32,081 bases of DNA, taken from assembly GCA_003942085.1 (NCBI GenBank), contig DQIQ01000016.1, positions 1-32,081 of the forward strand, given 5' to 3'. This document shows positions 10,795 to 19,041 of the stretch, in pieces. Numbering within the stretch: the stretch's first letter is position 1; each line of letters opens with the position of its first letter. The position numbers were made by a program, and so were the translations under genes. A model generated the notes under the pieces. It searched no databases and had not been told where the DNA came from. It was given only the letters and a program-made list of their open reading frames with translations. Origin of the DNA: Thermoplasmata archaeon. Its GTDB lineage: Archaea > Thermoplasmatota > E2 > DHVEG-1.

Positions 10795-12213
10795 TCATCG
10801 TGGAAGAATGGATGATCTGATCAGACGGTCGACATACAGTTTAGCCCAGATGAACGTAATGGCAGAACCAATAATATTTGAGACAACAATTCCCCACCAG
10901 GCGCCGACAAGACCCCACCCCAATATCACAGCAAAAAGCCAGGCAAGAGGGAGTATCAATATCATCGTACGAAGGACGGTTGCAATCAACGAATAGAGGC
11001 CCTTTCCCACTCCTTGGAAAAGCGATGATGACAGCATACCAAAAGCGGTCGCAGGATAGTAAATACAAATAATCCTCAGAAACGTGGTAATATCGTTTCC
11101 GAGATGTGCCATATCCGAAGAAACTGTGAACGCAAGGGTGATTACTGGTGCGAATATAAAGGTGGCAACGGCGATCGATGTTTCTATGAGGATGCCGATT
11201 TTCAGTGCGTAGATATGGGCGATATCAAGTTTCTTATATTCACAGGCGCCATATGCAGCCCCGGTGACTGAAACAACCGCGGTCGCCATGCCAAGAAGCG
11301 GCATTGACGCGGTCATTGCGACCGCCCACCCCGCGGAAAAAACAGCGACACCATCTGTTCCACTGACTTGCTCAACGATGATGTTCATCATAAACAGCAT
11401 GATTCCCATGGACAGCTGCAGTAATGACGCAGGAAAGCCAACCGCTAAAATATCCTTGATGATGCCTTTGTCGAAATGAAACCCGTGGAAATGAAATGTA
11501 AGAAAGGTATTCTTTTTCATAAACAACCAGTTGAACAGCAACAGGGCAGACACGCTCATCGAAACCACTGATGCGATCGCGGCACCAGGGACACCCCATC
11601 CGAAAACGTAGATGAAGATCGGGTCAAGGACCGCATTTAAAATTCCCCCGAGAACCATCGCAAGCATGGATCGTTTCGCATCACCTTCTGAGCGAAGCAG
11701 GGCTGTTGCAATCGAGGTGAAAAACCAGATGATGGCTGCGGCATACATGATCCGTGCGTAGAGTGCCGCGGTACCTGCTGCTTGTTCAGCTCCTATGATA
11801 CGGAAAATATCCTCAGCGAATACGAACAGCGGAATGGCGTAAGCAAGAGTAACAATCACCATAAGGATAAGGGTATGGACCGCTGCGATATCCCCGCCTT
11901 TCTTATCCTTCGCCCCAATCTTTCTGGAGATCGCTGAACCGCCGCCCACCCCTAGTCCTGTGGCAATCGCGGTTCCCATGAACAGAATCGGAAATGCAAA
12001 TCCAACAGCTGCTGCTGCATCGGTGCCAAGGCCAGAGACCCAGATACGATTAATGAGATTGTATAATGTCTGTACGACCATGGCGACAATCATGGGCAAC
12101 GATAAAGTAAGGATCGCTTTCTTCGGGTCACCAAGCAGTGCTTTTACGCCTTTTGTTTGGTTCTCAAAAGGCTGAGACGAATCGTTGATATCCCCTGATG
12201 TTTTCTTGCTCAC
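10795..12213 (-). CDS. MATE-family multidrug/toxin efflux transporter
   Basis: This 472-residue integral membrane protein has about twelve hydrophobic helices in two similar halves. Family features include the first-helix region ILTLSLPMIVAMVVQTLYNL and the GLGVGGGSAISRKIGA segment near residue 90. MATE proteins export drugs, toxins or metabolites in exchange for H+ or Na+; the substrate cannot be read from sequence. It starts with GTG at 12213, with no good ribosome site; about 28 residues precede the conserved GDPKKAILTLSLP segment, so a shorter start is possible. It stands alone on this strand, with a divergent promoter region (12214-12340) shared with the next gene. Nothing is broken or missing. 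Confidence 0.9.
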   Translation of the reverse strand: MSKKTSGDINDSSQPFENQTKGVKALLGDPKKAILTLSLPMIVAMVVQTLYNLINRIWVSGLGTDAAAAVGFAFPILFMGTAIATGLGVGGGSAISRKIGAKDKKGGDIAAVHTLILMVIVTLAYAIPLFVFAEDIFRIIGAEQAAGTAALYARIMYAAAIIWFFTSIATALLRSEGDAKRSMLAMVLGGILNAVLDPIFIYVFGWGVPGAAIASVVSMSVSALLLFNWLFMKKNTFLTFHFHGFHFDKGIIKDILAVGFPASLLQLSMGIMLFMMNIIVEQVSGTDGVAVFSAGWAVAMTASMPLLGMATAVVSVTGAAYGACEYKKLDIAHIYALKIGILIETSIAVATFIFAPVITLAFTVSSDMAHLGNDITTFLRIICIYYPATAFGMLSSSLFQGVGKGLYSLIATVLRTMILILPLAWLFAVILGWGLVGAWWGIVVSNIIGSAITFIWAKLYVDRLIRSSILPR

Positions 12214-12271
12214 GGGCCGGTGAATGAGGCAAACGATATTTCAATTTATTGCTGCGAAAATGAGGCGAGAA

Positions 12272-12279
12272 CTTATAAA
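12272..12279 (+). promoter_or_regulatory. TATA box for the 100-residue unknown gene
   Basis: CTTATAAA lies where a transcript start near 12302 is expected, giving a leader of about 40 bases that contains GGAGGTTGG at 12328-12336, before the ATG at 12341. Confidence 0.5.
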
Positions 12280-12340
12280 GAAACCGATGATATAAGTTAG
12301 TAGAGCGCATACTCCTTGGTGGTCTACGGAGGTTGGTAGA

Positions 12341-12643
12341 ATGGGTTTACTGAACAGGAAATTCCCTGCATTTTCCCTTGAGTTTGTTGGTGAGGAAATT
12401 CGTAGTATGATCAACCCTGAGCTTGCTCAGGACATGGATGTTCTCTGCGACGTTATCGTATATATGGAATACACACTTCATTCGATGCAGAAGATCGTTG
12501 AGATCAATCATGCGCAAGACAAACTTACGAAATGCCGTGAGGATATTCAGAACACGGAGTGGTGGAAGGAGAAGCAAAGCCTGGTGAATAGTGCGAAAAT
12601 CACTGAGGATGTCTGGCCGTTCTTAAAAAAGACTTCGAAGTAA
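12341..12643 (+). CDS. Conserved-looking small protein of unknown function
   Basis: I do not recognise this 100-residue protein. It is soluble, largely helical by composition, and begins GLLNRKFPAFSLEFVGEE. It has one central segment that is mildly hydrophobic (LCDVIVYMEYTLHSM, about 46-60), two Cys (46 and 65), and a Trp pair (NTEWWKEK, near 71-78). No signal peptide, membrane span or zinc motif is seen. The strong ribosome site GGAGGTTGG 4 bases before the ATG and the upstream TATA box show that it is a real, separately transcribed gene. Its neighbours, a MATE transporter (divergent) and an SPFH protein (143 bases downstream), do not suggest a role. Confidence 0.7.
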   Translation: MGLLNRKFPAFSLEFVGEEIRSMINPELAQDMDVLCDVIVYMEYTLHSMQKIVEINHAQDKLTKCREDIQNTEWWKEKQSLVNSAKITEDVWPFLKKTSK

Positions 12644-12786
12644 TCAAAAGCATCTCAACGGAAATTCATTTTCTTTTTGCGTACACTCAAAGTTAGAAGA
12701 CCTCTCGTTATGATCTAAAAATCAGTATTGTTCCCTAAAAGAGGATTAATAAAGCAACTCTTGTTATCAAATGCAAGGTGATATGA

Positions 12787-13722
12787 ATGGATTTATTTGG
12801 TATGATAGGATGGATATTGTTTATTGTCGTTTTGATCTGGTTTTTCTCGATGGGAATACGCATCGTACGACCAACTCAACGGGCGCTTGTTGAACGGTTA
12901 GGAAAGTACAGTCGTTTTCGACAACCTGGTTTTGCGTGGATAATACCGGTCGTCGAACGATTGATAAAAATCAACATCACTGAAATGATGGTTAATGCAG
13001 AGCCGCAGACGATCATTACTAAAGATAAGCTCAACGCGCAGGTCGATGCTCAAGTGTACTTCAAAGTAAAAATAGATGAAGAGTCTGTGAAGGCATCTCA
13101 GTATAATGTTTTCGATTACAAATATCAAATCGTGAATCTCGCCAGAACCACACTTCGTAACATCATAGGTACTCTTAATCTGAACGAAGCAAATAGTGAT
13201 AGGAACAGGATAAACAATGAGTTGATGAGCACGCTACTGCGGGAGACCGCGAACTGGGGTATCGAAGTGGTCCGTACTGAACTTAAGGAGATAGACCCAC
13301 CCAAAGACGTGCAAGATACCATGAACAAGGTAGTCAAGGCGGAAAACGAAAAACAAGCAGCGATCGACTATGCAACCGCTGCTGAGACACAGGCAGATGG
13401 GCAAAGAAGAGCAGAGATAAAAAAAGCTGAGGGGATGAAACAGGCGGCGATTCTAGAGGCAGAAGGCAGAGCGCTTGCCATAGTTAAAGTCGCTGAGGCA
13501 GAGGCAGCAAAGATCGAAAAAATCAACACCGCGATTCAAAAATACTTCAGGAACGAAGCGCAGATGTACAAGAAATTAGAAACGATCCAATATTCGCTGC
13601 AGAACAACACCAAATACGTCATTGACCCGCATACGGAGATTACGAACGTTATCGCTGAGCAGATGGCAGGGATTGTCCCCATCGAAAAAAAAAGTAAGTC
13701 AGACGAACCATCGACCGATTAA
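12787..13722 (+). CDS. SPFH/band 7 protein (stomatin or prohibitin-like)
   Basis: This 311-residue protein has one N-terminal membrane helix (residues 4-25), then the SPFH domain starting at RIVRPTQRALVERLGKY. The domain is followed by a long charged coiled coil rich in Ala, Glu and Lys (about 185-250: AENEKQAAIDYATAAETQAD, KKAEGMKQAAILEAEGRA). Such proteins form ring-shaped scaffolds in the membrane and often partner with an NfeD-type protein or a membrane protease. No NfeD gene is present beside it here. The ribosome site AAGGTGAT lies 4 bases before the ATG, with a TATA-like TTAATAAA at 12746-12753. After the stop, 14 A and then 6 T (13755-13776) form the likely end of the transcript. Confidence 0.9.
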   Translation: MDLFGMIGWILFIVVLIWFFSMGIRIVRPTQRALVERLGKYSRFRQPGFAWIIPVVERLIKINITEMMVNAEPQTIITKDKLNAQVDAQVYFKVKIDEESVKASQYNVFDYKYQIVNLARTTLRNIIGTLNLNEANSDRNRINNELMSTLLRETANWGIEVVRTELKEIDPPKDVQDTMNKVVKAENEKQAAIDYATAAETQADGQRRAEIKKAEGMKQAAILEAEGRALAIVKVAEAEAAKIEKINTAIQKYFRNEAQMYKKLETIQYSLQNNTKYVIDPHTEITNVIAEQMAGIVPIEKKSKSDEPSTD

Positions 13723-13754
13723 AAACATCAGCTTTAATGTAAACCCTGAATTTC

Positions 13755-13776
13755 AAAAAAAAAAAAAATCTTTTTT
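13755..13776. terminator. Bidirectional A/T-run terminator between SPFH gene and tRNA-Val
   Basis: A run of 14 A (13755-13768) is followed by TC and 6 T (13771-13776). Read on +, the T run ends the SPFH transcript; read on -, the A run becomes 14 T and ends the tRNA-Val transcript. It serves two convergent genes. Confidence 0.6.
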
Positions 13777-13794
13777 AATAAAGAGTAAGTGGAG

Positions 13795-13868
13795 TGGGCT
13801 CGTTGAGATTCGAACTCAAGACCTTCTCCGTGTCAGGGAAACGTCATAACCAACTAGACCACGAGCCC
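13795..13868 (-). tRNA. tRNA-Val (anticodon GAC)
   Basis: The 74 bases fold as a full cloverleaf. The acceptor GGGCTCG pairs perfectly with CGAGCCC. The D stem is GTC/GAC and the anticodon stem TTTCC/GGAGA around loop CTGACAC. The variable loop has five bases, and T stem TTGAG/CTCAA encloses TTCGAAT. The anticodon GAC reads the valine codons GTC and GTT. Discriminator base A; CCA is not encoded and must be added afterwards. Confidence 0.95.
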
Positions 13869-13943
13869 ATTCGTAAAATCATTATCACTGTATGTAGTGC
13901 AACCAGAATTTCTATTCCCTTTTAAATGTTTCAGTGTCCCTTC

Positions 13944-14882
13944 CTAAGAGGTCGTGACTGGGAATTCACCGGGATACCCATCGCTGATGGTGGGATGCTG
14001 TTCTTGTCCGGTGTTGAACCATACCCAAAATTCGGTCCAGGGTGCTGCATATGCGAAAGACTCTTCGGCTGAATTTATTCCATCGTTGTTTCCACCCGCG
14101 TCTCCCCATCCGGAAAAACCATCAATCAAATAATTGGAGAAAAACGCACCATATGATACCGTACTTTCCTCAGTGGACATCAACACGACCCTGTTGCTGC
14201 CGGCAAGATCCTCTACAAAACCATTGGCAAATGATGTCGCGGAGAATTGTCCGGGATTAAGGTCTTTCATCAAGGGGGGATCATTAAACCCACCGCTGTA
14301 GCAGCTATCCACGATGAGGCAGAGCCCTTTGCATTTTATCATGCTGAGGAAGAAGTTCAACAGGTCATCCCAGACTGCACCATACCATGAGGTAAATCCA
14401 TTGTACATGACTAGATATTCATCTGATCCATCTGCCTCGTCTTTCGGCGGCAGATCCCATGGCCGGCCGTATTTATCTTTCAGTTGCGCTCCATGGGTCG
14501 TAATATAGACGAGCACATAATCCTCGCTTTTGGAATTTTTCCTCAGCCAGAGCAGCTCTTTAATGAGGTTCTGAAGGATCGCTTGGCTGCCTTTCACCGT
14601 ATGGATGTTGGCGGGTTGCCAGTACTGTGGTGAACTAAGCAGGGTATTATACAGGTTGTCGCAGGCTTCCAGCATCTCAGGGCGATCTGCATCAGGAGTA
14701 TTCAGATACACCCCCACCGCAAATAATAATGCCCAGTGCTGCGATTGTGATGTCTCCTGAATCTGTGTGTTTTTCTTTTTCATGCTCAGAGAACTCAATC
14801 CAGCGGTACACCCTGGAGAAACAAGTAATACGACACAGATGCATGAGATAATGCCTACGCTTAGTTTCATTTTTCTTTTCAT
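13944..14882 (-). CDS. Secreted or membrane-tethered caspase-fold (clan CD) cysteine peptidase-like protein
   Basis: This 312-residue protein has an N-terminal hydrophobic signal (about 7-24) ending SPGC, so it is exported and may be lipid-anchored at Cys25, although the lipobox is not canonical. The body shows the clan CD pattern of caspases and legumains. A beta-strand ends in His130-Gly131 (YITTHGAQ), and the next ends in Asp192-Ser-Cys194-Tyr-Ser-Gly-Gly. These are the expected His/Cys catalytic pair. Acidic residues in DEADGSDEY (148-156) could bind calcium or a basic substrate. The start ATG at 14882 has GAGGGAT 3 bases upstream. It is a single gene with convergent and divergent neighbours. 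A C13 (legumain) or C14 (caspase) assignment cannot be decided here; protein breakdown outside the cell is a likely role. Confidence 0.75.
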   Translation of the reverse strand: MKRKMKLSVGIISCICVVLLVSPGCTAGLSSLSMKKKNTQIQETSQSQHWALLFAVGVYLNTPDADRPEMLEACDNLYNTLLSSPQYWQPANIHTVKGSQAILQNLIKELLWLRKNSKSEDYVLVYITTHGAQLKDKYGRPWDLPPKDEADGSDEYLVMYNGFTSWYGAVWDDLLNFFLSMIKCKGLCLIVDSCYSGGFNDPPLMKDLNPGQFSATSFANGFVEDLAGSNRVVLMSTEESTVSYGAFFSNYLIDGFSGWGDAGGNNDGINSAEESFAYAAPWTEFWVWFNTGQEQHPTISDGYPGEFPVTTS

Positions 14883-15022
14883 AGTATCCCTCAGATAGAT
14901 AGTAAGTAATATAATAATACTGTCATATAAATTCTTTTCGTTTCTTTTAAGAATCCAAAAAAAACAAACGATTTAATACGCAGCAGCTATTTCAGGGTCT
15001 AACAAGACATTAGGGGAACAAT
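14883..15022. promoter_or_regulatory. Divergent promoter region, caspase-like gene / sugar-nucleotide operon
   Basis: For the - gene, ATTTATATGAC (complement of about 14921-14931) is a good TATA box about 45 bases before the start. For the + operon, GATTTAATAC at about 14969-14978 would give a transcript start near 15000 and a 20-base leader containing AGGGGA before the ATG at 15023. Confidence 0.45.
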
Positions 15023-16051
15023 ATGGAGGCGATAATCCTTGCAGGAGGCTTTGGAACCAGACTTCGACCGTTTACCTTCACCCGTGCAAAATCACTGCTG
15101 CCGATTTTAAATGAACCGATGATTTCCCATTTAGTGAAAACGTTGCCAAAAAAGGTCGACACGGTCATTCTTGCGGTGAACTACAGACGAGAACAAATCG
15201 AGGAGTATTTCCGCACCCACGATTTCGGTAAAACCATCATCGTCAACGAAGAACCAGAGCCGCTAGGGACCGGTGGGGCAGTCAAGTTCGCTGAAAAATA
15301 TATCACCGGGTCTTTTTTTGTGCTCAACGCTGATATCATCTGCTCCTTGAATCTTACCGAGATGCTCCGATTCCATGAGAAGAAAAAAGCGGTCGCGACG
15401 ATTTCACTGTGGCCGGTAGAGAACGTCTCGGAGTTCGGTGTCGTTGACATTAAAAAAGATGGGACTATTACGAAGTTTGTCGAAAAACCAAAAGCAGAGG
15501 ATGCGCCCTCTGATCTCATCAATGCCGGGGCGTACCTGCTTGAACAACCAGTGCTCGAATACATCGAACCAGGAAAATTGGTTTCCATGGAAAAACAAAT
15601 CTTCCCCCAGATCATCCAGAACACTGGGCGTTTTTTCGGGTTTAAGTTCCAGGGACACTGGATCGATGTCGGAAGGATCAGCAGCTACATCAGCGTCCAT
15701 GTACACCTCTTAGAAGCTCAACGGAAGAAGTACGTGATAGGGGAGCAATGTGAAATCCTGGGACCACTCACTCATTCCTGTGCTGGTAATCGGGTGCGTA
15801 TCGGAAAGAACACCACGGTAGAATCCAGTGTGCTATTCGATGGTGTCACCGTTGGAGAGAACGTTTCCTTGGATCATTGTGTGATCGGCGAAAAGGTTGA
15901 AATCGGTGAAGGCTCCAACCTGAAGAACGTCGCGGTCGGTGACAACGAAACAATTGACAAAAACACGACCCATGACAACGCCATCGTATGGAACCAACCA
16001 ATCCCACAAGGATATCCAAACAAACAAATCGGCAACGTAATCGGTGAATAA
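15023..16051 (+). CDS. NDP-hexose pyrophosphorylase (mannose-1-phosphate guanylyltransferase-like)
   Basis: This 342-residue enzyme joins a sugar 1-phosphate to an NTP to give an NDP-sugar and pyrophosphate. The Rossmann-like nucleotidyltransferase domain (1-235) shows the signature LAGGFGTRLRP (6-16), the following AKSLLPI with Lys23, the metal-site region VLNADI, and VEKP. The C-terminal part (about 240-320) has left-handed beta-helix hexapeptide repeats such as IGKNTTVESSVLFDGVTVGE. This layout is shared by GDP-mannose and dTDP/UDP-glucose pyrophosphorylases of archaea; the base and sugar used cannot be fixed from the motifs. The phosphomannomutase-like gene next to it makes GDP-mannose the best guess. 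It leads a run of three sugar genes. The ribosome site AGGGGA stands about 7 bases before the ATG. Confidence 0.85.
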   Translation: MEAIILAGGFGTRLRPFTFTRAKSLLPILNEPMISHLVKTLPKKVDTVILAVNYRREQIEEYFRTHDFGKTIIVNEEPEPLGTGGAVKFAEKYITGSFFVLNADIICSLNLTEMLRFHEKKKAVATISLWPVENVSEFGVVDIKKDGTITKFVEKPKAEDAPSDLINAGAYLLEQPVLEYIEPGKLVSMEKQIFPQIIQNTGRFFGFKFQGHWIDVGRISSYISVHVHLLEAQRKKYVIGEQCEILGPLTHSCAGNRVRIGKNTTVESSVLFDGVTVGENVSLDHCVIGEKVEIGEGSNLKNVAVGDNETIDKNTTHDNAIVWNQPIPQGYPNKQIGNVIGE

Positions 16052-16073
16052 ACCAGGGGTCGCGGCAAACAGA

Positions 16074-16104
16074 TTTTTATAACAGCCTGCTCATTTGCCT
16101 TGTA
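16074..16104 (+). promoter_or_regulatory. Promoter for a probably leaderless transcript of the hexose-phosphate mutase gene
   Basis: TTTTTATAAC at 16074-16083 is a good TATA box centred about 26 bases before the ATG at 16105, and there is no ribosome site. Transcription would start at or one or two bases before the ATG, so translation of this gene likely begins on a leaderless message. Confidence 0.6.
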
Positions 16105-17493
16105 ATGACTCAAACTATCTCGAAACAGATCTTCCGGGCTTACGACATCAGAGGGCTGTACAACAAGGATATTTCCCCTGACGTGTTTTACAAAATAGGG
16201 CTTGCTGCAGGAACCTATGTGCAGCAGATTATGAAAGGAAAACAAATGGTGATGGGCAGTGACATCCGTCAGTCCAGCGCGCCACTCGCCTATGCGTTCA
16301 TCGCAGGCGTCACCGCAACAGGAACAGACGTTTGCCATGCTGGTACGACATCATTCGGGCAGACGCTGTTTAGCGGAGGGCGGATGCACGCTGATCTTGT
16401 CGCGTTTATCACCGCAAGCCACCTACCACCGGAGTGGAACGGCATCAAGTTCTACCATGGTGATGGAGTCGGGTTCCCTGAAGACCGGCTCATGGCCATC
16501 AGAGACCTTGTTCTTTCCGACTCCTTTAAGACGGTCGACTGGGATAAAATCGGTCAAGTACATTCTATCGAAACGCGGGCCGAGTACAAAGCCTTCTTTA
16601 CATCACATTTTACATTTAAGGAAAAAATCAAAGTCGCCCTTGACTGCGGAGGAGCAAGCATGACGCTGTCAGCACCAGAGATTTTTACTGCATTGGGGCT
16701 GATCACGGTCCCTATCTTTTGCAGCACTGACCCGACGTTTTCGCACCGCCCCTCTGACCCGAAACCAAAGAACCTTGCGGTCCTGGTCGACGCGGTCAAA
16801 AAAAACAAATGCGATTTTGGCGTGGCATTCGACGGTGATGGAGACCGAGCGGTCATTGTGGACAACACCGGTCAGATACTCTCCGCTGATCACACAGGGA
16901 TCATCCTTGGGAAATATGGACTGAAAAAGAAAAAAGGTACCATCATCGTAAACGTTGAATGCTCCAAAGTAGTCAAAGAGCAACTCGAGCCACTTGGCTT
17001 TACCGTCAAACAGATACCGGTCGGTCACACCTTTTTAACACTAGAGGCAAAACTTGAGCATGCGCCGCTTGGCATCGAGTCCTCCGGGCATTTGATCCTG
17101 CCTGAATACTTCTTATTTGACGACGCTCTCGTGATCCCCCTGAAGATAGCGGAGATCCTTGAAGCAGAAAAAAAACCTTTGCATGACCTGGTGATGACGA
17201 TTCCGATGTATCCGACGAAAAAAGAAGAAATCGATTGCCCCGATGAGATCAAATTCGACGTCGTCAGCCAGCTCAAACAACAACTCGTAAAGGAGTTTGA
17301 ACAGGTGAACATCATGGATGGGGTCCGCGTAGATTTGGCAGAAGGCTGGGTGCTGATTCGTGCGTCAAACACCAGCCCGATTATCAGGTTGACCGCGGAG
17401 GCAGACAATGAAACTATCCTTCATGACCTGGTCACCAAATTTTTGACCCGCACCCATGAAATCATCGCCCAAACAAAGAAAACAACCGGTTAA
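16105..17493 (+). CDS. Phosphomannomutase/phosphoglucomutase-family enzyme
   Basis: This 462-residue alpha-D-phosphohexomutase moves phosphate between the 6 and 1 positions of a hexose, supplying sugar 1-phosphate to the pyrophosphorylase next door. It has the four family sites: phosphoserine loop TASHLPPEWNGIK with Ser105, metal loop DGDGDR (243-248), sugar-specificity loop ESSGH, and phosphate-binding RASNTSP. RASNT is the form seen in PMM/PGM enzymes of the AlgC type, so mannose or glucose phosphate is likely. The usual TASHNP has Leu in place of Asn, and the specificity loop differs from the common GEMSGH. It has its own TATA box and no ribosome site. The GlmM-like gene follows after 14 bases. 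Confidence 0.85.
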   Translation: MTQTISKQIFRAYDIRGLYNKDISPDVFYKIGLAAGTYVQQIMKGKQMVMGSDIRQSSAPLAYAFIAGVTATGTDVCHAGTTSFGQTLFSGGRMHADLVAFITASHLPPEWNGIKFYHGDGVGFPEDRLMAIRDLVLSDSFKTVDWDKIGQVHSIETRAEYKAFFTSHFTFKEKIKVALDCGGASMTLSAPEIFTALGLITVPIFCSTDPTFSHRPSDPKPKNLAVLVDAVKKNKCDFGVAFDGDGDRAVIVDNTGQILSADHTGIILGKYGLKKKKGTIIVNVECSKVVKEQLEPLGFTVKQIPVGHTFLTLEAKLEHAPLGIESSGHLILPEYFLFDDALVIPLKIAEILEAEKKPLHDLVMTIPMYPTKKEEIDCPDEIKFDVVSQLKQQLVKEFEQVNIMDGVRVDLAEGWVLIRASNTSPIIRLTAEADNETILHDLVTKFLTRTHEIIAQTKKTTG

Positions 17494-17507
17494 CAAGAAG
17501 GAAGACT

Positions 17508-18890
17508 ATGACGCGACTTTTTGGCACCAACGGCATCAGAGGCGTCGTGAACAAGGACATGAACAGCGAACTTGCCATGGGAATCGGAAAAGCCTGGGGC
17601 ACCTTGCTGAAACAAACAATCATTCATCCGAAATGTGCCATTGGAACCGATGCGCGCCTCTCTAATCATATGCTGAAATCAGCGATCACCGCTGGACTTC
17701 TTTCGACAGGATGCGACGTTTGCGACACAGGGATGCTGCCCACGCCAACCCTCCAATACACCGTCAAAGAAAAACAGTTCGATGCCGGGGTCATCATTAC
17801 TGCTTCACACAATCCACCACAGTTCAACGGCATCAAAGGAGTCGCATCCGATGGCACAGAACTGTCCAAAGACGTTGAGGAAGCAATCGAAAAAATATAT
17901 TTTTCACAACACTTCAGCCTCGCAGAGTGGGGGTGCGTCGGAGCCTTTTCGACGTGGGACGGTGCTATAGATCTCTATATTAAAGGAATTCTGTCAACAA
18001 TCGATACCACGTGTATCAAAAAACAGCGGTTCCATGTCGTCCTAGATTGTGGAAACGGTGTAGGAAGCCTGGTTGCTCCTCTGCTTTTAAAAAAACTTGG
18101 ATGCACAGTGACTGAGCTTAACTGTACGCCTGATGGGACATTCCCCGGGCGTCATTCAGAGCCGATCCCGGAAAACCTGACCGAACTTATGGAAAACGTA
18201 CCTGAGGCTAATGCGTCATTCGGAGTCGGGCAGGACGGTGATGCGGACCGTGCCATCTTTGTCGATGAGCGCGGGAAATACATCTGGGGCGACAAATCAC
18301 TATCGCTGGTTGGAAAATATATCACCAGGGATCTGAAGGGAGGACTGACCGTCACCCCAGTCACGACCTCGACGTGTTTCGAAGATGTCATTTCTAAGAA
18401 CGCAGGCAGCGTCGTCTACACCAAGGTAGGGTCTCCCATTGTAGCCCGGGTGATGATGGAGAAGCACGCGGTGTTCGGGGGCGAAGAAAACGGTGGGCTC
18501 ATCTTCCCTGGCTTCCAGTACTGTCGCGATGCAGGAATGTCTCTAGCAAAGATACTGGAGATTTTGGCAAAGGAAAAAAAACCGCTCTCCGAGCTTATCG
18601 CTGAGATACCATTATATGAGCTGGTCAAAACAAAGATAGTGTGCCCTAATGAAAAAAAACAGTTGGTGATGAACCAGGTGGCGGAACAGATGCAGCACAA
18701 CAAGGACCTATCGCGCATCGATAGGACAGATGGCGTGAAACTGTATCTGAAGGACGGCTGGGTGCTGATGCGTCCATCAGGGACAGAGCCGATATTCCGG
18801 GTGTATGTCGAAGCAAAAGAAAAAACACGGGCCGAGCAGTTGACGATATTTTACAAAAACCTCGTCAACTCGCTTATTCAGCATGCGTAG
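17508..18890 (+). CDS. glmM: Phosphoglucosamine mutase-like phosphohexomutase
   Basis: A second member of the phosphohexomutase family, 460 residues, lies 14 bases after the first and is preceded by AGAAGGAAG. Motifs: RLFGTNGIRG (3-12) at the N-terminus, phosphoserine loop TASHNPPQFNGIK with Ser100, metal loop DGDADR (243-248), EENGGLIFP and the C-terminal RPSGTEPIFRVY. The FGTNGIRG start, EENGG loop and RPSGTEP are those of archaeal GlmM-like enzymes, which convert glucosamine 6-phosphate to glucosamine 1-phosphate for UDP-GlcNAc; archaeal members can also act on glucose or mannose phosphate. The pair here probably splits the work between hexose and hexosamine. A run of 8 T at 18897-18904 ends the operon. 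The symbol is given by motif similarity only. Confidence 0.8.
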   Translation: MTRLFGTNGIRGVVNKDMNSELAMGIGKAWGTLLKQTIIHPKCAIGTDARLSNHMLKSAITAGLLSTGCDVCDTGMLPTPTLQYTVKEKQFDAGVIITASHNPPQFNGIKGVASDGTELSKDVEEAIEKIYFSQHFSLAEWGCVGAFSTWDGAIDLYIKGILSTIDTTCIKKQRFHVVLDCGNGVGSLVAPLLLKKLGCTVTELNCTPDGTFPGRHSEPIPENLTELMENVPEANASFGVGQDGDADRAIFVDERGKYIWGDKSLSLVGKYITRDLKGGLTVTPVTTSTCFEDVISKNAGSVVYTKVGSPIVARVMMEKHAVFGGEENGGLIFPGFQYCRDAGMSLAKILEILAKEKKPLSELIAEIPLYELVKTKIVCPNEKKQLVMNQVAEQMQHNKDLSRIDRTDGVKLYLKDGWVLMRPSGTEPIFRVYVEAKEKTRAEQLTIFYKNLVNSLIQHA

Positions 18891-18896
18891 GAACCA

Positions 18897-18904
18897 TTTT
18901 TTTT
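18897..18904 (+). terminator. Oligo-T terminator of the sugar-nucleotide genes
   Basis: Eight T on the + strand, 6 bases after the stop of the GlmM-like gene and before the EF-1alpha promoter. Confidence 0.55.
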
Positions 18905-18939
18905 CCTTGGTTGGAACGCCTCCTGTCATCTAGGTAAAA

Positions 18940-18949
18940 CTTATAAATA
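18940..18949 (+). promoter_or_regulatory. TATA box of the EF-1alpha gene
   Basis: CTTATAAATA matches the archaeal TATA consensus closely. A transcript start near 18969 would give a leader of about 70 bases ending in GGAGGT at 19031-19036, a strong ribosome site 5 bases before the ATG. Both suit a highly expressed gene. Confidence 0.65.
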
Positions 18950-19041
18950 AGAAGCCTATACGCTATCAAACCTTCAAAGTAAAGAAAGGAATAGGAAAAG
19001 ATAAATACTGAATTGAAATGTAGAATCATGGAGGTAAAATT

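Noticed and set aside
13755-13768. Run of 14 A as a possible frameshift or slippage site
   Set aside because: It lies after the SPFH stop codon and outside any gene, so slippage would change nothing; a terminator role is simpler.
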